Assembly (NCBI GenBank): GCA_030760725.1
Contig: JASWHV010000012.1
Coordinates: 32,643,652 to 32,707,651, forward strand
Source: Neostapfia colusana
Taxonomy: Eukaryota > Streptophyta > Magnoliopsida > Poales > Poaceae
DNA length: 64,000 nt
Direction: 5' to 3'
Position 1 is the first letter of the stretch. Every line of letters begins with the position of its first letter. The position numbers and the translations under genes are program-made. Positions 33,101-43,205 of this stretch are shown here, piece after piece. A model generated the notes under the pieces. That model searched no databases. It saw only the letters and a list, made by a program, of their open reading frames with translations, and was not told where the DNA came from.

Positions 33101-34689
33101 ATCATCCGGGCAAGGCGAACGTTGTGGCAGATGCGCTGAGCCGCAAGTCACACGTCAATAATCTGACCATCACACCGTTGGAAGAGAGCGAACCACCACT
33201 ACATGTGATTCCACATGGAGCTCTCTACAACCTAGCTTTGATCCCCACCATCCGTGAAGAGATAGCGGCAGCCCAGAAGAATGACAAGGGCATGTCCCAT
33301 TTACGGAGACGTGTAGACAGTGGGGGGTTGAAATGTTTCCGGAAGGACGGAGACGGCGTCCTATGGTTCAAGGACCGGATCGTCGTACCCCGAAACCCGG
33401 AGTTACGGAAGAAAATATTTGATGAGGCTCACTTATCAAAATTTTCTATTCACCCCGGCAGCAACAAAATGTATCAAGAGCTCAGAAGAAGGTTTTGGTG
33501 GACACGGATGAAGCGAGAGACTGCCAAATACGTGTCCGAGTGTGATACATGTCGAAGGGTGAAGGCAGACCATATGCGGAAACCGGGACTGCTGCAACCA
33601 CTAGGCATTCCTGCCTGGAAGTGGGAGGACGTGAGCATGGATTTCGTCGTCGGTTTACCCACCACCTTACAGAAACATGATTCTGCGTGGGTGATCGTCG
33701 ATCGGCTCACCAAAGTTGCCCATTTAATCCCGGTCAACACCAACTACAATGCCAGGAAGTACGCTGAACTGTACATCTCACGGATTCTATGCTTATACGG
33801 CGTACCCCGTACCATCATATCGGACCGGGGCACTTTATTTGTGTCCCGTTTTTGGGAGCAGCTACACGCTGCCTTGGGGACGAAGCTGATCCGTAGTTCA
33901 GCCTACCACCCGCAGACGGATGGACAAACTGAGCGGGTGAATCAAATCTTAGAAGACATGCTACGAGCTTGCGCTATCGACCACGGCAAGAATTGGGATG
34001 ATCACTTGCCATTAGCCGAGTTCTCATACAACAATGGGTACCAAGCCAGCATCAAGATGGCACCCTACGAGGCGCTATACGGAAGAAAATGCCGCACACC
34101 ATTGAATTGGTGTGAGTCTGGCGAGAGGGTTACCTTCGGGATTGACCTTGTCAACAACGCGGAAGAAAAGGTTCGACTGATTCAAGCGAACCTAAAAGCC
34201 GCTCAATCCCGTCAAAAACAGTATGCGGACCGGAGAAGGCGCCCATTACAATTCGAAGTTGGAGATCACGTATACCTACGAGTGTCTCCAATGAAGGGCG
34301 TAAACAGATTTGGGGTGAGAGGAAAGTTGGCACCCCGATTCATCGGTCCATTTCAGATTACCGAAAGATGTGGATCGGTGGCATACCGGCTAAAATTACC
34401 AGAAGCACTTTCCGGTGTGCACGACGTCTTTCACATTTCCCAGCTGAGGAAGTGTCTCAAGCTATCAACTACCGTTCAGCTGGAAGACATTGAAGAACTG
34501 CAACTGGATCTCACCTATCGGGAGGAACCGGTGCAGATTATTGATGAGAAGGCCCGAACCACACGCAACCGTACGTTGTGGTTCTACAAGGTTCTATGGA
34601 GTAATCACTCCATGGACGAAGCGACATGGGAGAGCGAAGAATTCCTTCGCACTAACTACCCCGACTTTCTCACGTCGCATATCCGGTAA
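30133..34689 (+). CDS. gag-pol polyprotein of element D, 1518 residues, one frame
   Basis: ATG 30133 is chosen because it follows the acceptor TTTCAG; 13 more codons are open upstream. Gag has a polyglutamine/proline stretch (about 30-45) and a capsid-like region (SAWWANFC, MTWAEFRTAF). The zinc knuckle CYKCGRPGHFASSC is at 357-370. Protease has LFDSGATHNFIS with Asp435. RT has RPSSSPW, VDYRPLN, FSKMDLRSGYHQI, and the active site FIDE at 746-749, where the second aspartate (748-749 should be DD) is Glu. RNase H starts at YCDASG (Asp895). Integrase has an H2C2 finger (about 1098-1145) and core residues Asp1170, Asp1231, Glu1267 with D35E spacing. A chromodomain-like tail occupies about 1460-1510 (EEPVQIIDEKA, VLWSNHS, ATWE). 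There are no stops or frameshifts. The lineage is probably Tekay/Del. Confidence 0.97.
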   Translation: MTRTRANPDVGGTSQGGETSQPPPEDSSGQQQQQQQQTPPPPLPTVTLADIVAAMAGSHQQHTELLQTLIANTSRPERRQDREERQQSSYSDFLATHPPVFSRADEPLDADNWLRAIEMKFGLLQISEQRKTQFAVQQLQGSASAWWANFCASQPTDRVMTWAEFRTAFRAYHIPPGLMKRKTQKFLHLQQGSRNALEYSRAFNDLALYASYHADTDEKRRDHFYQGLNPLLKDKLAMFNRGSLNDIIDAAIVQEDSGKELAAAERKRSAPQSSGEGGGPSQKFRMVNRPPSGPRWQPPQRPMPFRGRPYSSPAFRPALPAPPQQQQQQRAMPRAFAPPQRMPGFRPPSTPPVAATCYKCGRPGHFASSCPERQGGGVAPQFPGRNQPRNPTNARRANPRPGTVHQLAIEDVPEGKPILAGMFQLHQHPAIALFDSGATHNFISQAFIAKHSLPILPTDSPYLICSPGGKISASVMVSKAPLCLAGRVYPTSLIILEGQKVDVILGMSWLTRHGAVLDTVLRVVHLNSEVHGSHSLFLDSPEIKLSSVYQSTTIRLEDIPVVREFPDVFPDDLPGMPPDREVEFKIELAPGTMPISRRPYKMAPKELAELKTQLTDLLEKGFIRPSSSPWSCSALFVKKKDETLRLCVDYRPLNVVTIKNKYPLLRIDMLFDQLVEAKIFSKMDLRSGYHQIKIRAEDIPKTAFSTRYGLYEYLVMSFGLTNAPAHFMYLMNSVFMPELDKFVVVFIDEILVYSKSEEDHKKHLRIVLQRLRDHKLYAKFRKCEFWISQVPFLGHIISAEGIAVDPSKIMQVLNWKSPRTVHEVLSFLGLAGYYRRFIPNFSKIAKPMTELLKKATQYVWSPACEAAFKALVKHLTSAPVLAQPDTTKPFDVYCDASGIGLGCVLMQDRRVVAYGSRPLRNHEQNYPTHDLELAAVVLALKMWRHYLLGNLVHLYTDHKSLKYIFTQKELNMRQRRWLELIKDYEIEIHYHPGKANVVADALSRKSHVNNLTITPLEESEPPLHVIPHGALYNLALIPTIREEIAAAQKNDKGMSHLRRRVDSGGLKCFRKDGDGVLWFKDRIVVPRNPELRKKIFDEAHLSKFSIHPGSNKMYQELRRRFWWTRMKRETAKYVSECDTCRRVKADHMRKPGLLQPLGIPAWKWEDVSMDFVVGLPTTLQKHDSAWVIVDRLTKVAHLIPVNTNYNARKYAELYISRILCLYGVPRTIISDRGTLFVSRFWEQLHAALGTKLIRSSAYHPQTDGQTERVNQILEDMLRACAIDHGKNWDDHLPLAEFSYNNGYQASIKMAPYEALYGRKCRTPLNWCESGERVTFGIDLVNNAEEKVRLIQANLKAAQSRQKQYADRRRRPLQFEVGDHVYLRVSPMKGVNRFGVRGKLAPRFIGPFQITERCGSVAYRLKLPEALSGVHDVFHISQLRKCLKLSTTVQLEDIEELQLDLTYREEPVQIIDEKARTTRNRTLWFYKVLWSNHSMDEATWESEEFLRTNYPDFLTSHIR

Positions 34690-34741
34690 TTTTCCACCGT
34701 CCTCTCTCTCATTTTCACCTTATAATCTCGGGACAAGATTC

Positions 34742-34757
34742 TTTTAAGGGGGGAGGA
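34742..34757 (+). other. Polypurine tract of element D
   Basis: TTTTAAGGGGGGAGGA, ending just before the 3' LTR (TGTAAGGG at 34759). Confidence 0.88.
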
Positions 34758-34758
34758 A

Positions 34759-37700
34759 TGTAAGGGCCTCAGTTTTAGACACCCATTTGGAGTGTTCATC
34801 CCCACACCACACACCTCATTTGAGGAAGAATGATGAACACAAATGAAGAGCAAGTAACAATTATCAACATGCTCATTAGAGAACAAACTTACACATTGCA
34901 AAAGTGGTATTTCCCACATGTGATATAGATGGGCTGGACATATGAAAACTCCTACACTTTGCTAAGGATGTCCATGCCAAGTTTCACCCAAATTCAAAAC
35001 CTTTTTGAGGTCATCTTGGGTATAGATAAGAAAGAGGGCAGTTTGAAACCTTATTCAAATTCAAACTGTTTTCACCCACTGAATTTAAAAGTGGAAGGCA
35101 TATTCTCACTCAGCACATTTTTGTGAGCTCACACACCAATTTTCACTCCATTTGGAGTTGATCTTGACATGAGCTAAGGGGGAGAAATTCAAACTTTATT
35201 TGAATTTCAAACTAAACTTGTGCTGAAATTCATTCAAACCAAACCTCATTTGAACTTTGGTCAATTCAAATGGCTCTTGGGTGAATAATTTGAATTGCCA
35301 AGGGTAGAATAGGGTTCACTGTTTACCACAGCTGTTAGGAGTAAATTTCAGAGGTTAAAAGGAGGGGTAGGGCCCACATGTCAGCCTCTACTTCAACACA
35401 AACCGACTGAGACTTTTCACTCGGGTCGCCGAGCTGCAGCGGTGATCGCCACCGAGGCCAGCCACCGCGCCACCAGCTGCTTGCCCACGCGCGGGCATGA
35501 GGCGGTGCAGAGCCTTCTTAAGGCGCCTGCCCCCCCTCCTCGGCCGAGGCACCACAGTTCTCTTCCGCAAGAACTCAGCGCCGGCCAAGAACTTCCGCAG
35601 CTCGGACTTGATCGGAGAACGCCGATCGCAGCTCCCTCCTTTCACTCCAGAGTCCCAGCAAGGTACTAGAGACCTTCCTCCATCCTCCCCATTGCTAGAA
35701 GTCGATTGAAACCGAGTGATATCGGCTGTGCCGAAAGATCAAACTCGGAACTGGAAACCGCCGCACCTCGGGCTCTCGAGGACAGCCCAACCTGGGCGTT
35801 GTCCCGCCCGAGCCAAGGCACCCTTGGACGCGCAGGTGACCGGTGCTGCTCATCCCCGAGCCACAGCTCGAGTGGTTGCTCACCGGCGGCGAATTTCCAC
35901 TTTTCCCCTTTCTGTGTGCAGAACGACCTTCGGGTACGATTCTGTTTAATTCGTGCTCTAGAAAGGATTAGAGGGCCTCAGGCCACTCCCACACAAGCTA
36001 GACACGGTAACGCACAAGTTGCCTTCACAACTCTGGGCCGGAGAACCTCTGTGCCCGGCGTAATTTAAGGTCTACTAATGGTGGAACGAACGGGAGGTAT
36101 CGGGCGCACGGTGAGGACCTATTTCAGGCCTTCCCCGAGCTGCCTCGAGCTCATGTCGACCTTCTCTGAGGTCCACTGATGCTCCCCGACCGATTTCCCA
36201 AGTAGCTGAGGTACCAGGGGAGTCAGCCGACATGGCCGAAGTCATTCCGATATGGCGGCTCGTCGCCGACCATGCTCCGGCCGTTGTCATGAGCAGCTGA
36301 CCCTCGGATCCTGTTCCCCAAGTAAAAGTAGGCAGGGGCGGCCAGAATCAAGAAGTTTGGAGCTGTACAGCAGCCGGCGGCGAGCTCTCTGGCGAGGTCC
36401 CTCGGCGGCGGGGCGCGGGTGTCGCGAGGTTGAAGAAGGGGGTGGACCCCAGCTGTCAGCGGCCGATATTTTGAATCGGGATCCGGCTGCGGCCGGGATC
36501 GGGTGTGCTGGCGTGCAAAATCCTTGTGGGCCGCGGTGCGCCATCGCCTAGGCGTGCGACGCGTGTCCCCTGGGCCCACGCGCGAGTTTAAACTTTTCCC
36601 CGATTTTCAGATTTCATTCAAACTTCAAATCCTTATAACTTTGGCTAGAAAGCTCCAAATTGAGTGAACCAAATTTTGCTGGATTCAGCTCTCTGAGTAC
36701 TTTCCAGAAAATCAAGTTTCACTTCAGGAAATTCCTTAATTCTCCAGAATTAATTCCTTAAAGTTTAAACTGTTAGGAATTTTAACTGGAGAATCCTTTG
36801 GAGGAAAATCCTGAAATTTTGCTGAGATGTTCACCAAAATATCCTTGAGCTACCATAAGAATTTCAGATCCATTTGAGCTCATTTAGTCCACCTAATGGT
36901 GTGATTAGTGAAACTGTCCCAGAGAAAATAGAAAATGTTCAGAAACATTTTCAGAATTTTCTCTGAAATTGTTTAGCTCATATCTTTAGTTAGAGACTTC
37001 CAAATTAAGTGAGACCAATTCCATTAGAACCCTCTGAAAATCTAGTTTTCAGAAAGTCATAGTTTGTCTCATGAAAATTCCTAGAACACCCTAAGAGTTC
37101 CAATTAAGGTCAAGGACATAATTATTTGTGGAAGGCTCAAATGAGCTTTGCTGCAACTAAAACTTGACCAAGTCTCTGTTTAGGTTGTAACCAAGCCACA
37201 GTAAAAGTTTCACAGTCATTAGGTCTGTCTAGCAAGGGTTATAGACTTAACAACTTCAAGCTTAATACAAATGCATTAAATTAATACATGTATTGTTTCT
37301 ATCATGTAGTCGCTAAGGTCGAGGAGGAACCCGAAGTCCTAGACTTCGTTACTCCGGAGGAACAGCTAGCCTACGACCAAGAGCAGCAAGGCAAGCCCCG
37401 GTTTGCATTAACCTTTTTACAAATGTTTATTGTTTTGAGCACATCTTTGAATATTGTTCTTTGCATTAGAGTCTTGATTGGAAACCCAACTGCACAGCCA
37501 AGAAAACCATGGGTTGGGTTTAGGATTGCAAACCCCGTTAGCCACTGCATTGCTAGGATAGAGTAGGATTCGGTACAAGTCGAGTAGTTGGAACTACTCG
37601 CGAGAATAGGCTAGAGGCACATTGCTCGGGTAGAGATAGCACATGAAACACATGGCAAGAAAATGAGACCGAGCGGAGAGTAAGGGCAGCAGGACTTTGG

Positions 37701-38797
37701 GGCCTGTGTGCTGTAGCTCCGCTTGTGTCGGTTGAGGACCGAGCCGTGTGCGGGCCTGTTGAACAAGCTAGAACAGTACCGAAGACCTACCGGCTATATG
37801 GGAACCGGGAAACTGATGTAACTCTGGTAGCTGGGTATTGAGGCATTGCCCGTCGTTCAGAGGGTAGGTTGAGAGCTCGAGGTGTAAATCAGCTGGCGGC
37901 ACAGAGATGCGCGTGCAGGGACCTCTTGCTCGGGACGATGGGACCGGTTCAATATTTGGCTAACGGGTGAAAGGTAGTCGCGTACGGCGTCCGTGATGGT
38001 TGTTGTAGGCAACATCGAGTACGGGCGTACGTGACGGGTTGTTCGGGTAACCCTGCAGGTGTAAATCGATTATAATCGCCGTCCCTCGCGGTCAGTGAGT
38101 ACCACTTGTTCACTGTACCGTGACGTAGAAAGAACAGGCTAGTTACATGTTAAAATGTTGCTGATTGAAAGCTGGACATTGATTGTTAATGATATGCTGT
38201 AGCTTAGAGCTAATTAAAGTTCTTTTCAACTTTGGGCAAAGTACATGAGAGAAATGCGTTTCTTGTTTGATTGCGGCTCTCTCATGTGCCTTAGCGTAAG
38301 GTTCTCCACAACCTGCTGCTAAAACTTGAAAGTAAGGTTCTACTAATTAGGCGAGTCCTTGCAAATGATTTTTACCTCATGCAACCCATTACCCTCATGT
38401 AGAAGTTCCATGTTTAGGTGAGACGGGTCAGACTTGCTGAGCCTTCGTGCTCACTGCTTGTGTTTGAAGCTTTTGCAGGGTTCTATGAGGAAGGGACTCC
38501 CGAAGAGGAGACGGAACCCCAGGAGGGGAACCCCGTCGAGTGGGAGTCGTGCACGCCGCAGAGTTAGTGTGCGTGTGTGCTAGCAAGGACACGTTCAAGG
38601 GCTGAACGTGTACTTGATGCTTAGTCTACGCCCGCGAGTGTAGACTAAACTTATTTTGATGTAAACATGTTCATAAACTTGTTTATGTAATAAAATTTCG
38701 CTTCCGCTTTGTACCTTTGACGTGTGTTATACGGTGCTGTGCAACGCAGCACCCCTCAGCGTGATCCTGGCTCGACAGGACCAGTGGGGTCGTGTCA
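34759..38797 (+). repeat. 3' LTR of element D
   Basis: TGTAAGGGCC ... GTCGTGTCA, 4039 bp. It matches the 5' LTR base for base apart from about 17 substitutions, with no length change. It has the same start-codon/donor block at 36078-36110 and poly(A) signal at 38689-38694. The flank after it (ATTTCCTAGCC) is the LTR of element C resuming. Confidence 0.95.
37310..38567 (+). CDS. Putative split ORF inside the D 3' LTR (exons 37310-37390 and 38479-38567)
   Basis: Identical layout to the 5' LTR copy: 81 nt block, GC donor at 37391, 1088 nt intron, 89 nt block with TAG at 38565-38567. Two differences to the 5' copy fall in block one: one silent (TTC for TTT) and one Leu/Pro change, where element F also has Pro. 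This LTR is followed by the LTR of C and not by gag, so an mRNA from here could only encode this ORF. Confidence 0.48.
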
Positions 38798-41662
38798 ATT
38801 TCCTAGCCAGTTTGAGGCTGTGCCGAGCTTGCCTGACCCTCACTGGTGCTTTAGAGCAAATTTCCCGAGCCATTGGCGGGTTAGAGTGCTCGGGCCACGG
38901 CGCCGAAGCTGTACCGAAGGGTGCGCACGTCGCCGACCGGTTTCCGGTCGCCGGCAGCCCGAATGCACCGCACCGTTGAATTCCTTGTGGCTGAAAACCC
39001 CCAGGCGGCGAGTACCGAGCCGGGAGACGGCCAGGAAGCCGACTCCGGCGAGCCCCGACGAGTTGCCGGCGAGGGGGCGCGCGGGAAAGGGGACGGGACG
39101 AGGAAGAACAAGGACCGGCGGGTCCCACATGTCAGTGGCGGAAAAATCAAATCCCCGATCAGCTGTGGCCCCGGGATCCTTTGCGACAGCGCTGGAAGTA
39201 GTATGTGGCCCCGTGTGGCTTAGCTCCGGCAACCGACACGTGTAGGGTGGACCCACCATCAGAGTTTGAATATTTCCCGAATTAATTTGAATTCCAGATT
39301 TAGTTCAAACTTTAGAACCTCATAACTTTTGCTAGGAAGCTCCAAAATTAGTGATTCAAATTGGGTTGTATTCACGATGAAGAACTCTATCCAAATATGC
39401 AACCCAATTGGCATGTAAACCAATAGGAAATTCTGGAGAATTCTTTAAAACTGTTCAGCAAAAAAATTTTATTGGGAGTTTGGTTCATCCAAAAATCCCC
39501 ATATTTTGCCAGGACATTCTTTAGGATATCAGGAGACTTCTGTAAAAGTTTCAGCTCATTTGGAGTTGATTTAGTTAGGGTAATTCTGATTTCAAGTTTC
39601 TGTATTCAAATGAATACAGAAACATTTTCAGAGAATTTCCAAAACTTGGAAATTCAGTTCTAGGCATTCCTTAGCTCCAAAAATCCTAAGAAAATTCATG
39701 CATACTCCCTGAGCTATGTATGAATTTATAGTTCACTTGAATTTGCATGAAAGTGCAAGTTTATTCAGAATTAATTCCTTTTTCTTAAATGTTTAGGGAA
39801 TTATTCTGGGTGGTCTACTTAGTGAAATATTCTGAATTTTGGTCCAGAGGACTTTCTTGTGACAAGAACTCACAAGAAAATTTCCGGCTCCATTGGAGCC
39901 CTGGATCAGAAGAGTTCTGTTCAACTAATTAGGTGATCACCACCCAAGTGATGAACCTCACTTCTCACTTGATGATAGTACTTAAACACACACCCAAACC
40001 ACTACCCCAGTGTCATTTTAAATTCTTAAACAGAGTTCCAGTTTTAAACTTGTCTTTAGAACTTGTTGGCAAAAGTTTTATAATTAAACATGTATACATA
40101 TTCATAACGTGTAGTGATTAGACGTGGAAAGTGAAGAAGGAGGAGTTGAGCTTGGAGCAAGGAGCAAGAAGGCAGTGATTCAGCTTCAAGGCATCAACAA
40201 CTAACTTCATAATCATCTGACTTTAGTCACCTGCAAAACCAAGGCAAGGCCCGGTTTGCATTTAAGTTGTTTTCTAATGTTTTAACTTTGTTCACTACTA
40301 TGGGTCTAAGTTTGTATGTGCATTAGGTCAAGGATGTTTTACAATCCAAATGCATGACCAAATGAACCTTGTATTTAAGGGTAGAAAGGGACACCGCTGT
40401 AGAATAATTCCGTGCTAATTAGCTTAGGACATCCGGTAGAAGTCGAGTAGTTGGAATCTACTCGCGAGCTATAGACGGGACTACCTGGGTGTAGATGCAA
40501 AAAGAGGGCAAACTAAAGTTTACATTTCCGAAGATGAGACCGGGCACGAGGGGTAGGCAGCGACAAGACGAGGTCTTGGTCGAGTAGCAAACTGCCCGTG
40601 TCGGTTAAGGACCGATGCGTGTGCGGCACCCAGGAGCAGGTATTGAGTTGTGTACCGGATGCTTACTGACATATGGGAATCAGGAAACCGATGTACCAGG
40701 TTCACTGGGTTGTAGAGGCATACCACATCGTCTCGTTAGACCTATGAGCCCGAGACAGCGCGACCGGTTCTACAGTCTAGTGTCCTGAGAAAGGTTGCCA
40801 CATACGACGTAATGAAGGACACTAGAGTTGGGTCTTCAGAGGCGGGCGTATGTGTCGAGTTATCCGGGTAGTGTTTGATTCGAATCACCGTCCATCATGG
40901 TTATTGATTACCGCTTGCTCCCTGTGTTGTGACGTAGTAATCAAGTTGTGTGGAAATAGTTTGCAAAGTTTTAAATGCTGTTATGATAATTGTAAGTTGC
41001 ATGAAAACCTTGTTTGAATTAGAGATAGATCAAACTAAATTTATTATTCACCTTGTGACAAGTAACATTGGAATGAAGCGTTTCTTGTTTGATTGTGGAG
41101 TTCCAATGTTGCCGGGCGCAAGGTCACTACTATTATGGCTAAAATCTGAAAGTTAACGATGAACTCGTAGGCGAGTCTTTTCGCAAATGACAGGCTTAAG
41201 TCTTAGGTTACTTTCATGTAGAGTTTCATGTCTTAGGAGAGACGGTTAAGTCTTGCTGAGCCTTTGTGCTCACCCTTTCTATATAAGTGGTTTTGCAGGT
41301 AAACCTCGACGCTATAAAGAAGGTTGTCCGGTGAGACTCGGGAACTTCCGAGTCATGTCACACTTGGAGAACCTAGCCGCTGCCTTGTCTGTGTGTTGCT
41401 AGCGACAGGAGTCCGTGGGCTGGACCACTTCTCAAGTGCTTCTTAGATATTCAACGTGAGCTGTTTATTGACTTCCGCTGTAGCTATTTCATGTAAATTA
41501 TTTAGCAAGAACAATTGTAAGCTTCCGCTTTTGATTTATGTTATACAGGATTCCTTATATGTGTGCTGTTCGGTGCCGCATAATACGGCACCACCCAATG
41601 CGATCCCCGGGCGAGGTGCCCCGTCCCCGTGACTGAGAGGGACGTCGCGGGCCCTCTCAGCG

Positions 41663-41674
41663 TGGTATCAGAGC
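41663..41674 (+). other. Primer binding site of element C (initiator tRNA-Met)
   Basis: TGGTATCAGAGC, three bases (GCG) after the LTR end at 41659, as in element D. Confidence 0.9.
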
Positions 41675-43205
41675 TGCATTGGTAATAGCGCACGGAGTAA
41701 GGATTGTATTACGACAAAAACTTAGGATACGGTGAGGAAACGGTATTAAGCCCACATAAGGACTATAGTAGTATAGTTACTTACGTGGCATGACTAATTT
41801 ACTTGTTATAATTCTGAACTTTGATTATGTAACGACGCACCTACGTTCAGGTAAGAATGGTAAGGAACACCACCGAAAGCGGTTCAATTTCGGTTAGCTC
41901 CCCTGACGAGGAATGTGGTTCAAGGATAGGTCTCACAGCTTGGTGTGAGACGTCAATATGAAACTCTTGGACTCTTCATGTTCCTGAGTTCATATGAAAC
42001 GCTGATCCCTAGCGTGCATTAGGCAAGTGAGTGGAGAACCCATCGTGTGGTCAGTAACGCGATAGTGTGTTCTTCTGGAAATAGCCCAGGAGGGCATACG
42101 CAGCGCTTGCCATCGGCGTGCCCTGCAGGGCAGTAGGTGGTATCCGTTGGGTTGATAACATTCCCAACCGTGATGACCCGTTCATGACATACTCGGGTTC
42201 CCCGTCATGTGGTGTTGAAACACGATCATGTACCTTGAGAAGTGACTTAACTCAAGGACGGCCGTATGACAATGATACGGGCGTTTGTAGTTACTTTCAA
42301 ATATGAACTGCCTGAAATGAAACAACCTTTGAGTGCACCACTATTGAGTGTTCTTCTGCAGGTACTAACCACGTACGTATCCCCTGTAGTACACGTGTGC
42401 GAGAGACCGTCTTAGTGCCACTGATAGCACGAATATTCCGGTATAATCCGGTTAGGATTTTCTCTTGGTGATGTAACGTAGTACCGACATGCTTCTTACG
42501 GTGCATCGACACCGTACTAAACATATAATTCTCTTCCGTATGAAGAAATGATTCATGAACTAACTTTCAACTAAAAATGGAAGTTTGAAACAAGTATTAG
42601 TTACTGAACTCTTATTTGTAGCTAAGATTCAAATGAGAGAATTACTAGGCTGCAAGGATTTCAAAAACAGAGTGCTCTGTTTCTGGCAGGAATTCTTGCT
42701 GGACTTTAACAGAGCATAACTCTGAGTATCTTGGCTCAAATAAGGTGTATGATACAGTTCTGGAAATATTTTCAAGTGCTCTACAACTTCCTTGTAGGCC
42801 TCCAGAGCAGAATCACACGTTACATGGGTGAAAAGTCCAGTTGAAGGCGAACTGTTCAGAACCAGGACAGTACCCAAAAACCTCTCTGGACCTTTCTGTT
42901 TTAAGCCATAACTTCCTGTAGAAAAATCCTTAAGGAGCACATAAGTACTTGTTGGAAATCTACTGAAGTTTACTAAAACTTTGGTATTGAACTCAAGTCA
43001 AGAATCTGTTGATAACCTGAGTAAAATTTGGAGTTTGTGTGAACTGGTCAGGGTAGTTCCGCTGATTAGTTAAGCGTACTTAAGATTTTTTTAAACATGA
43101 ATGTGGTTATGCTTTCATAAAGTTCATGACATGTTCATGTTTTGCTTATCTTTATTTACTACTGAGATATAATTTTGCTTGACTCAAAATTTTGTTTCAT
43201 GCAGT
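41675..43205 (+). other. Leader of element C
   Basis: 1.5 kb without a supported gene. A donor-like TTCTGCAG|GTACTA at 42362 and an acceptor-like TTTGTTTCATGCAG at 43204, just before the gag ATG, match the leader layout of D and F. Unlike those elements there is no pre-gag ORF between leader and gag. Confidence 0.5.

Larger units (their letters stand above)
23376..38797 (+). mobile_element. Element D: young, nearly intact Ty3/gypsy chromovirus-like element
   Basis: A 15.4 kb element with two LTRs of exactly 4039 bp that differ at about 17 sites by my eye count, roughly 0.4 percent. It has a primer binding site, a 314-residue pre-gag ORF, an uninterrupted gag-pol of 1518 residues and a polypurine tract. 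It lies inside the 5' LTR of element C. No target-site duplication is seen: the left flank ends ...ACAACCG, the right flank begins ATTTCCTAG, and a few target bases are missing. The first LTR base reads G instead of T. Despite its integrity, the RT active site is FIDE. Confidence 0.95.
18687..41659 (+). repeat. 5' LTR of element C, in three pieces
   Basis: The pieces are 18687-18702, 22130-23375 and 38798-41659. They join into one LTR colinear with 45943-49941. The breaks are the solo LTR H and element D. At the D break the intact copy has about seven more bases (TGCCGGC-like, near 47188) than the two flanks together. The third piece carries about 100 bp between 40115 and 40214 that the 3' LTR lacks. 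ATG at 23342 followed by a donor (GCACG|GTGAC at 23366) sits just before the D insertion. Confidence 0.88.

Noticed and set aside
38727..39259. Overlapping ORFs on both strands around the D/C LTR boundary (also 47043-47643)
   Set aside because: GC-rich LTR sequence with long open frames in several phases at once, repeated in both C LTRs. No codon-level conservation signal seen.
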